From Phascolarctobacterium sp. (GTDB taxonomy: Bacteria > Bacillota > Negativicutes > Acidaminococcales > Acidaminococcaceae): a DNA stretch of 8,112 bases. The translations under genes and the position numbers were made by a program. The notes under the pieces were generated by a model. It did no database searches. It was not told where the DNA came from and was given only the letters and a program-made list of their open reading frames with translations. Below, one piece after another: positions 1-4,613 of the stretch (position 1 is its first letter; every line of letters starts with the position of its first letter). The stretch covers positions 1-8,112 of the forward strand of contig JAEDNJ010000067.1 in the NCBI GenBank assembly GCA_016302525.1, read 5' to 3'.

Positions 1-356
1 GCAGCCTTAATCTTCTTGATATCCAGCATACCGGAGCAGGGAGTGCCTATAGCATAGACATATTCACGCTTAATGCGATTATCCTTCAGCAGCTGGTTCA
101 CGCCATAGGTGTCGCAGGGCTTTAGGAAAACCGCTGTTTTCTCCTTGTTACGGGAGGTTTCCATTAAATATTTGCTTAGATTAGCAGGACAGAATTCGTT
201 GTAAAGAATATCCTCGCAGGCTTCTGGGGCGGTGAAGGCTGCAGGAGCGTTATCGTAGAAAAATTCGCCAGCACGCCAGGCAAGAACCTTGCTGACAGCG
301 CCCTTTGCCAAAAGCTCCCTAGCTTTGTCCTGCATTAATTTCATTGTTGTTTGCAT
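1..356 (-). CDS. FrhB/FdhB-like iron-sulfur flavoprotein, N-terminal 118 residues (cut by left edge)
   Basis: The last visible gene of the hdr operon is open to the window edge, so the C-terminus is missing. The visible part resembles the N-terminal region of the coenzyme F420 hydrogenase/dehydrogenase beta-subunit (FrhB/FdhB) family: a segment with the pattern KPCDTYGVNQLL (about residues 79-90), then YAIGTPCSGM (about 101-110). Cysteines lie near residues 47, 56, 81 and 107. Family members carry FAD and [4Fe-4S] clusters and pass electrons between a two-electron carrier and iron-sulfur partners; in methanogens FdhB docks on MvhD/VhuD-type subunits of HdrABC. Two in-frame ATGs exist, at 356 and 344. 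I chose 356 because GAGGG lies 7 bases upstream; it overlaps mvhD by 16 bases. The 344 start would form an ATGA overlap but has no well-placed Shine-Dalgarno. Family assignment is from recognition of partial sequence; cofactor and partner are inference. Confidence 0.65.
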   Translation of the reverse strand, partial: MQTTMKLMQDKARELLAKGAVSKVLAWRAGEFFYDNAPAAFTAPEACEDILYNEFCPANLSKYLMETSRNKEKTAVFLKPCDTYGVNQLLKDNRIKREYVYAIGTPCSGMLDIKKIKA

Positions 357-778
357 CGCAGATCCCTCAGCTTTACATTTTCACCTAATTCAGTAATGTC
401 GGCAACAAAATCATTCATAACCTGGGCAAACTTAGCACCTTCAGCAGCGGATACCCATTCCACACGGAGGCGGTCCTTAGCTACGCCCATGTAGTCGAGC
501 ATACTCATCAGGAGGGTCATGCGGCGGCGGGTGTAGTAGTTGCCTGTGCTGTAGTGGCAGTCACCAGGATGACAGCCGCAGAGGATAACCCCGTCAGCAC
601 CTCTTTGGAAGGCGCGCAGAATGAACATAGGATTAACGCGGCAGGAGCAGGGAACCTTAATGATTTTTACATTGGCAGGATAGGTTTTGCGGGCAGTGCC
701 AGCGCCGTCAGCTCCGGCATAGCTGCACCAGTTGCAGCAGAAGGCTACAATTTTCGGTGAGAAGTCATTGTTCAGCAT
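341..778 (-). CDS. mvhD: MvhD/FlpD-family [2Fe-2S] electron-transfer subunit
   Basis: A 145-residue protein of the MvhD (FlpD) family, the small iron-sulfur subunit that feeds electrons from a hydrogenase, formate dehydrogenase or other donor module into HdrA. Recognisable family motifs are CCNWCSYAGAD (residues 14-24; C14, C15, C18), the PCSCRVNP segment (C44, C46) and CGCHPGDCHY (C67, C69, C74), followed by the WVSAAEGAKFA block. It spans the usual family length. Many relatives have CSGR where this protein has CSCR, giving an extra cysteine. It starts 7 bases inside the end of hdrA, with GGAGG 10 bases upstream of the ATG, and its end overlaps the next gene, so translation is probably coupled. 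Its presence marks the HdrABC complex as a soluble cytoplasmic one of the bifurcating type rather than the membrane HdrDE type. The donor it serves here is not known. Confidence 0.93.
   Translation of the reverse strand: MLNNDFSPKIVAFCCNWCSYAGADGAGTARKTYPANVKIIKVPCSCRVNPMFILRAFQRGADGVILCGCHPGDCHYSTGNYYTRRRMTLLMSMLDYMGVAKDRLRVEWVSAAEGAKFAQVMNDFVADITELGENVKLRDLRCKQQ
364..368 (-). promoter_or_regulatory. Ribosome binding site deciding the start of the FrhB-like gene
   Basis: GAGGG on the minus strand inside the end of mvhD, with a 7-base spacer to the ATG at 356. The next in-frame ATG (344) has this motif 19 bases away and nothing better nearer. This is the reason for preferring the upstream start. 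Confidence 0.55.
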
Positions 779-2760
779 AATGCGTCTACCTCCGCCATAA
801 TTTGTTTATTGGTAAAGCCCTGCAGGTCCATAGCGGTAGAGGGGCAGGCAACAGTGCAGGCACCACAGCCCTGGCACAGAGCAGGGTTAACCTCTGCCAC
901 AGTGCGCTCCTCACGGGTGCCGTCAAGGGTCATAACAACCTTTTGCACGCCGGTAATAGCGCCGTAGGGGCAAACTCTGGTGCACATGAGACAGCCCGAG
1001 CAAATACGCTCGTTGCATTGAGCAGTACAGGGGTTAGTCATCAGCTTATTCTTAGACAGCAGACCAATGACCTTGACAGCAGCAGCACTGGCCTGAGAGA
1101 CGGTTTCGGGGATATCCTTGGGACCCTGGCACATACCAGAAAGGAAAATGCCTGCTGTAGGACTTTCTACGGGGCGCAGCTTAGGATGAGCCTCGACATA
1201 GAAGTCGTTGGTATCAATGCTGGCAGTTACCATGGTGGCAGTTTTGCGGGCAGTTTTAGAGGCTACGACAGCAGGAGCCAGAACTACTAAATCAGCGCTG
1301 CGGATGATGTGCTCACCGCTGTTGATGTCGCTGGCAAAAACAGTCATATGACCGTCGCTGTTAGTGACGATTTTGCCAACCTGACCGCGGATGTAGTGTA
1401 CGCCATATTCTTCGACAGCACGGCGATAGAACTCGTCAAAGCCCTTGCCAGGAGTACGCACATCAATATAGAAAACAGTGACATCAGTGTTGGGATATTT
1501 TTCGCGGATGTACATAGCGTGCTTAGCGTTGTACATACAGCAAACCTTAGAGCAGTAGGTGCGGCCGCGCTCTGTCAGGTCACGGGAGCCTACGCAGCTC
1601 ACGATAATGACAGATTTGGGCTCTTCACCATTAGAGGGGCGCACGAGATGACCCTCTGTAGGACCAGCCGCATTCGTCAGGCGTTCCAGCTGCAGGGAGG
1701 TGATGACATCCTTGCAGCGACCAACCTCGTATTCGCCAAAGTCGTGCAGGTCCAGCATTTCAAAGCCGGTAGCGAGGACGATGGCACCATATTTTTCGGT
1801 GATAAGCTCATCCTGCTGCGTGTAGTCGATAGCACCGTTAGGGCAAACCTTGGAGCAGACACCGCATTTGCCGGTCTTGAACATCATGCAATGCTCACGG
1901 TCGATAACGGGCACCTTGGGGATAGCCTGCGCAAAGGGAATATAGATACAGCCACGGTTGCGCATGCCTTCATCAAATTCGCTGGGAACGGTCTTGAAGG
2001 GACATTTTTCGGTGCAGACACCACAGCCGGAGCAGATATCTGCCTTCACGCTGCGAGCCTTTTTGCGAATGGTAACATCAAAATTGCCCACATAGCCGCC
2101 CACGCTTTCCACTTCGCTATAAGAATATATAGTAATATTTTCGTGATTAGCTGCATCCACCATCTTCGGAGTAAGGATGCAGGCAGAGCAGTCCAAGGTC
2201 GGGAAGGTTTTATCCAGCTGCGCCATTTTGCCGCCGATAGAGGGCTCCTTCTCGACAATGTCTACCTTATAGCCGGCCTCAGCGATGTCGAGAGCCGTTT
2301 GAATACCAGCGATACCGCCGCCGATAACCAGCGCTCTTTTCACAACCTGGCTTTCACCGGGCTTTAAGGGGGAGTTAAAGCGCACCTTGGCAATAGCGGC
2401 CTTGGCCAGCATAATGGCTTTTTCGGTAGCTACGGCCTTATCCTTCAAAATCCAGGAGCATTGCTCGCGGATGTTGGCAATTTCGACCATGTAGGGGTTA
2501 ATGCCGCAGCTTTCGCCGCATTTTCTAAAGGTGGCTTCGTGCATACGCGGAGAGCAGGAGCACACTACGAAGCGGTCCAGCTTGTAATCGCGCACAGCGT
2601 CCTTGATTATGTTTTGCCCTTCTTCAGAGCACATATATTTATAGTCAGTAGCAAAGGCTACATCAGGAATTTGCTTGACAGCCTCTACAACTGCCTTCAC
2701 ATCTACAGTGGCAGCAATATTACTGCCGCACCAGCAGACGAATACACCAATTCTTTGCAT
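772..2760 (-). CDS. hdrA: HdrA-like FAD and iron-sulfur subunit (flavin-based electron bifurcation)
   Basis: A 662-residue HdrA, close to the usual family length. In flavin-based bifurcating complexes this cytoplasmic subunit holds the FAD where an electron pair splits, one to HdrBC and one to ferredoxin. Visible elements in order: N-terminal cysteine domain (C9, C11, C44, C67, C69); FAD dinucleotide motif GGGIAG (147-152); CSAC (191-194); ferredoxin-like motif C243-C246-C249-C253 followed by C291, C299, C302, C306; C389, C403, C407, C408, matching in spacing the non-canonical cluster ligands described for methanogen HdrA; and a C-terminal two-cluster ferredoxin domain (C587, C590, C593, C597; C629, C632, C635, C639). 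The start at 2760 has GGAGG with a 7-base spacer, and that motif overlaps the hdrC stop codon. No ligand motif appears lost. The role as bifurcating subunit follows from the family and from mvhD and hdrBC next door; the redox partners are unknown. Confidence 0.95.
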   Translation of the reverse strand: MQRIGVFVCWCGSNIAATVDVKAVVEAVKQIPDVAFATDYKYMCSEEGQNIIKDAVRDYKLDRFVVCSCSPRMHEATFRKCGESCGINPYMVEIANIREQCSWILKDKAVATEKAIMLAKAAIAKVRFNSPLKPGESQVVKRALVIGGGIAGIQTALDIAEAGYKVDIVEKEPSIGGKMAQLDKTFPTLDCSACILTPKMVDAANHENITIYSYSEVESVGGYVGNFDVTIRKKARSVKADICSGCGVCTEKCPFKTVPSEFDEGMRNRGCIYIPFAQAIPKVPVIDREHCMMFKTGKCGVCSKVCPNGAIDYTQQDELITEKYGAIVLATGFEMLDLHDFGEYEVGRCKDVITSLQLERLTNAAGPTEGHLVRPSNGEEPKSVIIVSCVGSRDLTERGRTYCSKVCCMYNAKHAMYIREKYPNTDVTVFYIDVRTPGKGFDEFYRRAVEEYGVHYIRGQVGKIVTNSDGHMTVFASDINSGEHIIRSADLVVLAPAVVASKTARKTATMVTASIDTNDFYVEAHPKLRPVESPTAGIFLSGMCQGPKDIPETVSQASAAAVKVIGLLSKNKLMTNPCTAQCNERICSGCLMCTRVCPYGAITGVQKVVMTLDGTREERTVAEVNPALCQGCGACTVACPSTAMDLQGFTNKQIMAEVDALC

Positions 2761-2771
2761 AAGGCTACCTC

Positions 2772-3155
2772 CTATTTAGAGAACTTCCTGAATGCGGCCA
2801 CAAAGGCTTGCTGAGGCATGTCAGGGTCCATATTAGCAATCATTTCCGGAGTCAGCTTGCTCTTGCCCTGTTGACGAATAATCTCCAGGCGTACAGCCTC
2901 CATGATATGGGCCGGGCTTACGCCACGAGGGCAACGGGCTGCACAGGCGAAGCAGGACATACATTTCCAGGGAGATTTGGCCTCTAAAAGCAGGTCGTAT
3001 TCCTTGTTGATGGTGTACCAAACCATGCGGTTAGGCAGCACATCCATCTCGCTGGCAGCAGGACAGTTGGCGCTGCAGCGACCGCATTGTACGCACCGGG
3101 CATAGTCAGTAGTAATGAGGGAGCATAACTCTTCGATAGCTTCTGGATGAGCCAT
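2772..3155 (-). CDS. hdrC: HdrC-like two-[4Fe-4S] subunit
   Basis: A 127-residue protein with two classic [4Fe-4S] motifs: C21-C24-C27-C31 followed by P, and C65-C68-C71-C75 followed by P. This is the HdrC layout; HdrC wires electrons from HdrA to the HdrB active site in the cytoplasm. The protein is shorter than methanogen HdrC, as is common for bacterial versions. Its ATG overlaps the hdrB stop by one base (TAATG), with GGAGG 9 bases upstream, so it is probably translationally coupled to hdrB. Eleven bases separate it from hdrA. Generic two-cluster ferredoxins share these motifs; the position between hdrB and hdrA makes the HdrC call firm. Confidence 0.92.
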   Translation of the reverse strand: MAHPEAIEELCSLITTDYARCVQCGRCSANCPAASEMDVLPNRMVWYTINKEYDLLLEAKSPWKCMSCFACAARCPRGVSPAHIMEAVRLEIIRQQGKSKLTPEMIANMDPDMPQQAFVAAFRKFSK

Positions 3156-3949
3156 TATTCAGCACCTCCCGTAATTCCTAAGGCTTCGGCTAAAAGCTCT
3201 GTAAAATAGGATGTTTTGATTTTCTTTTCTGTAGCATTGGCAACAAGATTATAGGCACAGAGAGGACAAGCGGTAATGAGCTCATCAGCACCCTTATCCA
3301 GAGCATTGCCAACAATTTCGTAAACCATTTGCTGACACATTTTTTTGTCGGTGATGGTCATGTAGCCTGCACAACATTCGTTGCGCATATCGTAGATGAC
3401 GGGAGTGGCACCCAGAGCTTTGATGAAATCCTCGATAATGCTGGGGTTCTCTGGCTTGTCAAAGCTCATCACAGCAGCAGGGCGCAGCAGCATACAGCCA
3501 TAGTAGGCGCCAATTTTGCGGCCCTTGAGCGGATTGACCACCTTTTTTGCCAAATTAGCAAAGCCAATCTCGTCTCTTAAGAATTCCAGATAGTGGTAAA
3601 CCCTGGTTTCACCGCGATAGGGCTCCTCTAGCTGGAGATAATTATTAACACGCTGGCGAATGATGCGGTCGGTTTTCAGGTCGTCGTTCACTCTTTTGAT
3701 TACATGGTGACAAGCACTGCAGAGCGTGATTAAGGGTCCACCCAGATCTCGGGCATTAACCAGAGCACGAGCAGCGCTCAAGCGTTCTGCGATTGCATCG
3801 GGAGCCATGGGGTAAACTGCGCCACAGCATTGCCATTCCGGCAGCTCTGTCAGGGGAAAGCCCAGAGCCTCAGCGCATTGGCGCGCGTGCAGGTCTAAAG
3901 CCTTGGCCTTAGTAGAGAGGGTACAACCAGGATAATAGTTGTAAACCAT
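3155..3949 (-). CDS. hdrB: HdrB-like subunit with two CCG domains
   Basis: A 264-residue HdrB, first gene of the operon. HdrB is the catalytic subunit for disulfide reduction in methanogens, where two CCG domains bind a pair of non-cubane [4Fe-4S] clusters. Both domains are intact: C9, C41-C42, C77-x-x-C80 and C152, C192-C193, C228-x-x-C231, with nearly equal spacing in the two halves. The start at 3949 has AGGAGG 8 bases upstream and follows a long AT-rich leader with a promoter. In a bacterium without coenzymes M and B the natural substrate cannot be CoM-S-S-CoB; the intact ligand set implies some disulfide, thiol or other two-electron acceptor. LutA/GlpC-type CCG proteins are the alternative family, but the co-encoded hdrC, hdrA and mvhD exclude them in practice. 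Confidence 0.94.
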   Translation of the reverse strand: MVYNYYPGCTLSTKAKALDLHARQCAEALGFPLTELPEWQCCGAVYPMAPDAIAERLSAARALVNARDLGGPLITLCSACHHVIKRVNDDLKTDRIIRQRVNNYLQLEEPYRGETRVYHYLEFLRDEIGFANLAKKVVNPLKGRKIGAYYGCMLLRPAAVMSFDKPENPSIIEDFIKALGATPVIYDMRNECCAGYMTITDKKMCQQMVYEIVGNALDKGADELITACPLCAYNLVANATEKKIKTSYFTELLAEALGITGGAE

Positions 3950-3980
3950 AGCATATTCCTCCTTGCCTAAAAATTACAGT

Positions 3981-4010
3981 CTGCTTATAATACTAACATT
4001 CTTTAAGCAG
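3981..4010. repeat. Inverted repeat CTGCTTA-N16-TAAGCAG in the hdrB leader
   Basis: Perfect 7-base arms at 3981-3987 and 4004-4010. The arms are 23 bases centre to centre, about two helical turns, and fall at roughly +21 to +50 of the predicted hdr transcript. This fits either a dimer operator or a weak RNA stem just before the ribosome binding site. No regulator family is recognised. Confidence 0.4.
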
Positions 4011-4037
4011 AATTTAAAATTTAACTTACTCAACAGT

Positions 4038-4046
4038 ATTGTATCA
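4038..4046 (-). promoter_or_regulatory. Probable extended -10 promoter of the hdr operon
   Basis: On the minus strand the sequence reads TGATACAAT, an extended -10 (TGn followed by TACAAT) in an AT-rich stretch about 90 bases upstream of the hdrB start. The best -35 candidates at 16-17 bases (TTCCAT, CTTCCA) are poor, so the promoter may depend on the TGn extension or on an activator. Transcription would start near 4031. Confidence 0.5.
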
Positions 4047-4103
4047 TATTTTATAAAAAATGGAAGATGGTTTTTGCAAAAAAATGGACGAAAGAAATCC
4101 ATT

Positions 4104-4122
4104 AGGGACAGAATATGTCCCT
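4104..4122. promoter_or_regulatory. Perfect palindrome AGGGACA-N5-TGTCCCT upstream of the hdr promoter
   Basis: Seven-base arms at 4104-4110 and 4116-4122 with the 5-base centre GAATA. It lies about 70-90 bases upstream of the predicted hdr start, a usual place for an activator site, and also just upstream of a plus-strand promoter at 4135. It has no U-tract, so it is not a terminator. It does not match the Rex, Fnr/Crp or CcpA consensus sites. Confidence 0.45.
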
Positions 4123-4134
4123 GAAAAGATAGGC

Positions 4135-4163
4135 TTGCAAGAGTGGGTGTTATGCTTTATAAT
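4135..4163 (+). promoter_or_regulatory. Strong-looking plus-strand promoter without an obvious gene
   Basis: TTGCAA at 4135-4140, a 17-base spacer, then a perfect TATAAT at 4158-4163. Transcription would start near 4170 and run into the small RNA at 4260, giving a longer transcript of about 180 nt ending at the 4306-4347 terminator. No credible ORF with a ribosome binding site follows. It may be a second promoter for the antitoxin RNA or for a separate leader-like RNA. Confidence 0.5.
4136..4145. repeat. Direct repeat TGCAAGAGTG, left copy (right copy 4534-4543)
   Basis: The 10-base sequence TGCAAGAGTG occurs on the plus strand at 4136-4145 and again at 4534-4543, bracketing the toxin-antitoxin module. 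The left copy overlaps the -35 of the 4135 promoter and the right copy overlaps the -35 of the toxin promoter. It could be a short duplication, a shared control site, or chance. Confidence 0.4.
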
Positions 4164-4225
4164 TTTAGATGGTGGCAATGTGAGCTAATAAGCTGCTTGC
4201 TAAGCCGCTATGATAAAATTTGCTC

Positions 4226-4253
4226 TTGTATTTTACTGAAAAAATGGTATAAT
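4226..4253 (+). promoter_or_regulatory. Promoter of the antitoxin small RNA
   Basis: TTGTAT at 4226-4231, a 16-base spacer and TATAAT at 4248-4253, preceded by TGG to give an extended -10 (TGGTATAAT). The predicted start is near 4260. This is a consensus-like promoter facing the toxin gene, as expected for an abundant antisense RNA. Confidence 0.7.
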
Positions 4254-4264
4254 AAACATAGAAA

Positions 4265-4293
4265 AGACGACCGCCCACAAGGTGGGTTGCCTC
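4265..4293 (+). repeat. Left arm of an imperfect inverted repeat shared by the small RNA and toxin leader
   Basis: Read along each transcript, the 5' ends of the small RNA (4265-4293) and of the toxin mRNA (4502 down to 4472) both contain AGACGACCG and, after a variable middle, GGGTGG or GGTGGG followed by TTGCCTC. On the DNA these are inverted copies about 180 bases apart. They are too long and ordered to be easily a coincidence. Confidence 0.6.
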
Positions 4294-4305
4294 GTTTACA
4301 AGGGG

Positions 4306-4347
4306 AAAAATCCGCCCGCAACTCGGCAAAGTATAGGGGCGGTTTTT
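4306..4347. terminator. Bidirectional rho-independent terminator between small RNA and toxin gene
   Basis: CCGCCC at 4312-4317 pairs with GGGCGG at 4337-4342 around a 19-base loop. AAAAA at 4306-4310 and TTTTT at 4343-4347 give a U-tract in either direction. It ends the plus-strand small RNA and, on the minus strand, lies 13 bases past the toxin stop codon. Confidence 0.75.
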
Positions 4348-4359
4348 CTATGTCTGGAC

Positions 4360-4446
4360 TTATTTCTTAGTATTGTTAATATACGTAAGCAATGCCAGTA
4401 AAAACATTCCAAAGACCATAAGGTCTTGAAAGCTGAAACGTTCCAT
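4360..4446 (-). CDS. Small hydrophobic holin-like toxin, 28 residues (type I toxin)
   Basis: A 28-codon gene below the usual size cutoffs. The peptide begins MERFSFQDLMV, continues with the hydrophobic run FGMFLLALLTYI (about residues 12-23) and ends NNTKK, a single membrane segment with a positively charged tail. This is the layout, and close to the sequence style, of the Firmicutes 'putative holin-like toxin' peptides related to the TxpA/BsrG type, which damage the membrane when overproduced and are held down by an antisense RNA. The start at 4446 has AGGAGG, with an 8-base spacer; an in-frame ATG at 4452 is too close to that motif. It has its own promoter (4510-4538), about 55 bases of leader and a terminator shared with the convergent small RNA. 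In the leader, CCTC and TCCT can each pair with the ribosome binding site, so translation may be self-limited. Toxicity is inferred from family and context. Confidence 0.8.
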   Translation of the reverse strand: MERFSFQDLMVFGMFLLALLTYINNTKK

Positions 4447-4471
4447 AGACATCACCTCCTATCAAGGATAA

Positions 4472-4502
4472 GAGGCAACGCCACCCTGCAACACGGTCGT
4501 CT
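4472..4502 (-). repeat. Right arm of the shared leader repeat, in the toxin mRNA 5' end
   Basis: Counterpart of 4265-4293, read on the minus strand: AGACGACCG at the 5' end, then GGGTGG and GTTGCCTC. The GCCTC end can pair with the GAGG of the toxin ribosome binding site (4455-4459), suggesting that this arm masks translation initiation in the full-length mRNA. Confidence 0.55.
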
Positions 4503-4509
4503 ACAATCT

Positions 4510-4538
4510 ATTATAACAAAATGTTTGTTTATATGCAA
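4510..4538 (-). promoter_or_regulatory. Promoter of the holin-like toxin gene
   Basis: On the minus strand: TTGCAT (4538-4533), a 17-base spacer and a perfect TATAAT (4515-4510) with an upstream TG at the extended -10 position. The predicted start is near 4503, giving a toxin mRNA of about 200 nt to the 4306 terminator end. Confidence 0.75.
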
Positions 4539-4543
4539 GAGTG
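4534..4543. repeat. Direct repeat TGCAAGAGTG, right copy (left copy 4136-4145)
   Basis: Exact 10-base match, same orientation, to 4136-4145. It overlaps the -35 element of the toxin promoter on the opposite strand. Confidence 0.4.
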
Positions 4544-4577
4544 TTTTTAAAATACAAAAATAGAGCTTATAATAAAC

Positions 4578-4611
4578 AAAAAGCAAGAGCCAACCTAGCT
4601 CTTGCTTTTTT
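4578..4611 (-). terminator. Rho-independent terminator of the HAD phosphatase gene
   Basis: Perfect 9-base stem AGCAAGAGC (4582-4590) and GCTCTTGCT (4598-4606) with a 7-base loop, starting right after the HAD stop codon. AAAA at 4578-4581 gives the U-tract on the minus strand, and the T-run at 4606-4611 would let it work in the other direction too. It separates the HAD gene from the toxin promoter. Confidence 0.85.
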
Positions 4612-4613
4612 GC

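Larger units (their letters stand above)
4260..4347 (+). ncRNA. Candidate type I antitoxin small RNA, convergent with the toxin gene
   Basis: A predicted RNA of about 88 nt bounded by the extended -10 promoter (4248-4253) and the bidirectional terminator (4306-4347). It has no usable ORF. Its 5' part can fold as AGACGA/TCGTTT closing a hairpin with CCCAC/GTGGG around the loop AAG; the terminator stem forms the 3' half. Because the toxin mRNA runs into the same terminator from the other side, the last about 42 nt of the two RNAs are perfectly complementary. It also holds ACAAGG twice (4277-4282, 4298-4303), able to pair with CCUUG just upstream of the toxin ribosome binding site, and GCCTC, able to pair weakly with that site. 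Convergent RNAs meeting at a shared terminator are the known layout of the par (Fst/RNA II) type I loci. Function is inferred; ends are approximate. Confidence 0.6.

Noticed and set aside
1309..2367. 352-codon plus-strand ORF opposite hdrA
   Set aside because: It lies wholly antisense to the well-supported hdrA, has no ribosome binding site and encodes a sequence without recognisable domains. It is a shadow of hdrA codon use.
4055..4088. Direct repeat AAAAAATGGA (4055-4064 and 4079-4088) upstream of the hdr promoter
   Set aside because: It is mostly an A-run in AT-rich DNA with a 24-base period. Too low in information to call a regulatory site.
4104..4122. GGGACA palindrome as a terminator for a plus- or minus-strand transcript
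   Set aside because: No U-tract follows on either strand and no gene ends just before it.
4143..4370. 75-codon plus-strand ORF across the toxin-antitoxin region
   Set aside because: It starts at a GTG without a ribosome binding site and runs through two promoters and a terminator stem; the peptide has no family look. It is a frame left open by chance.
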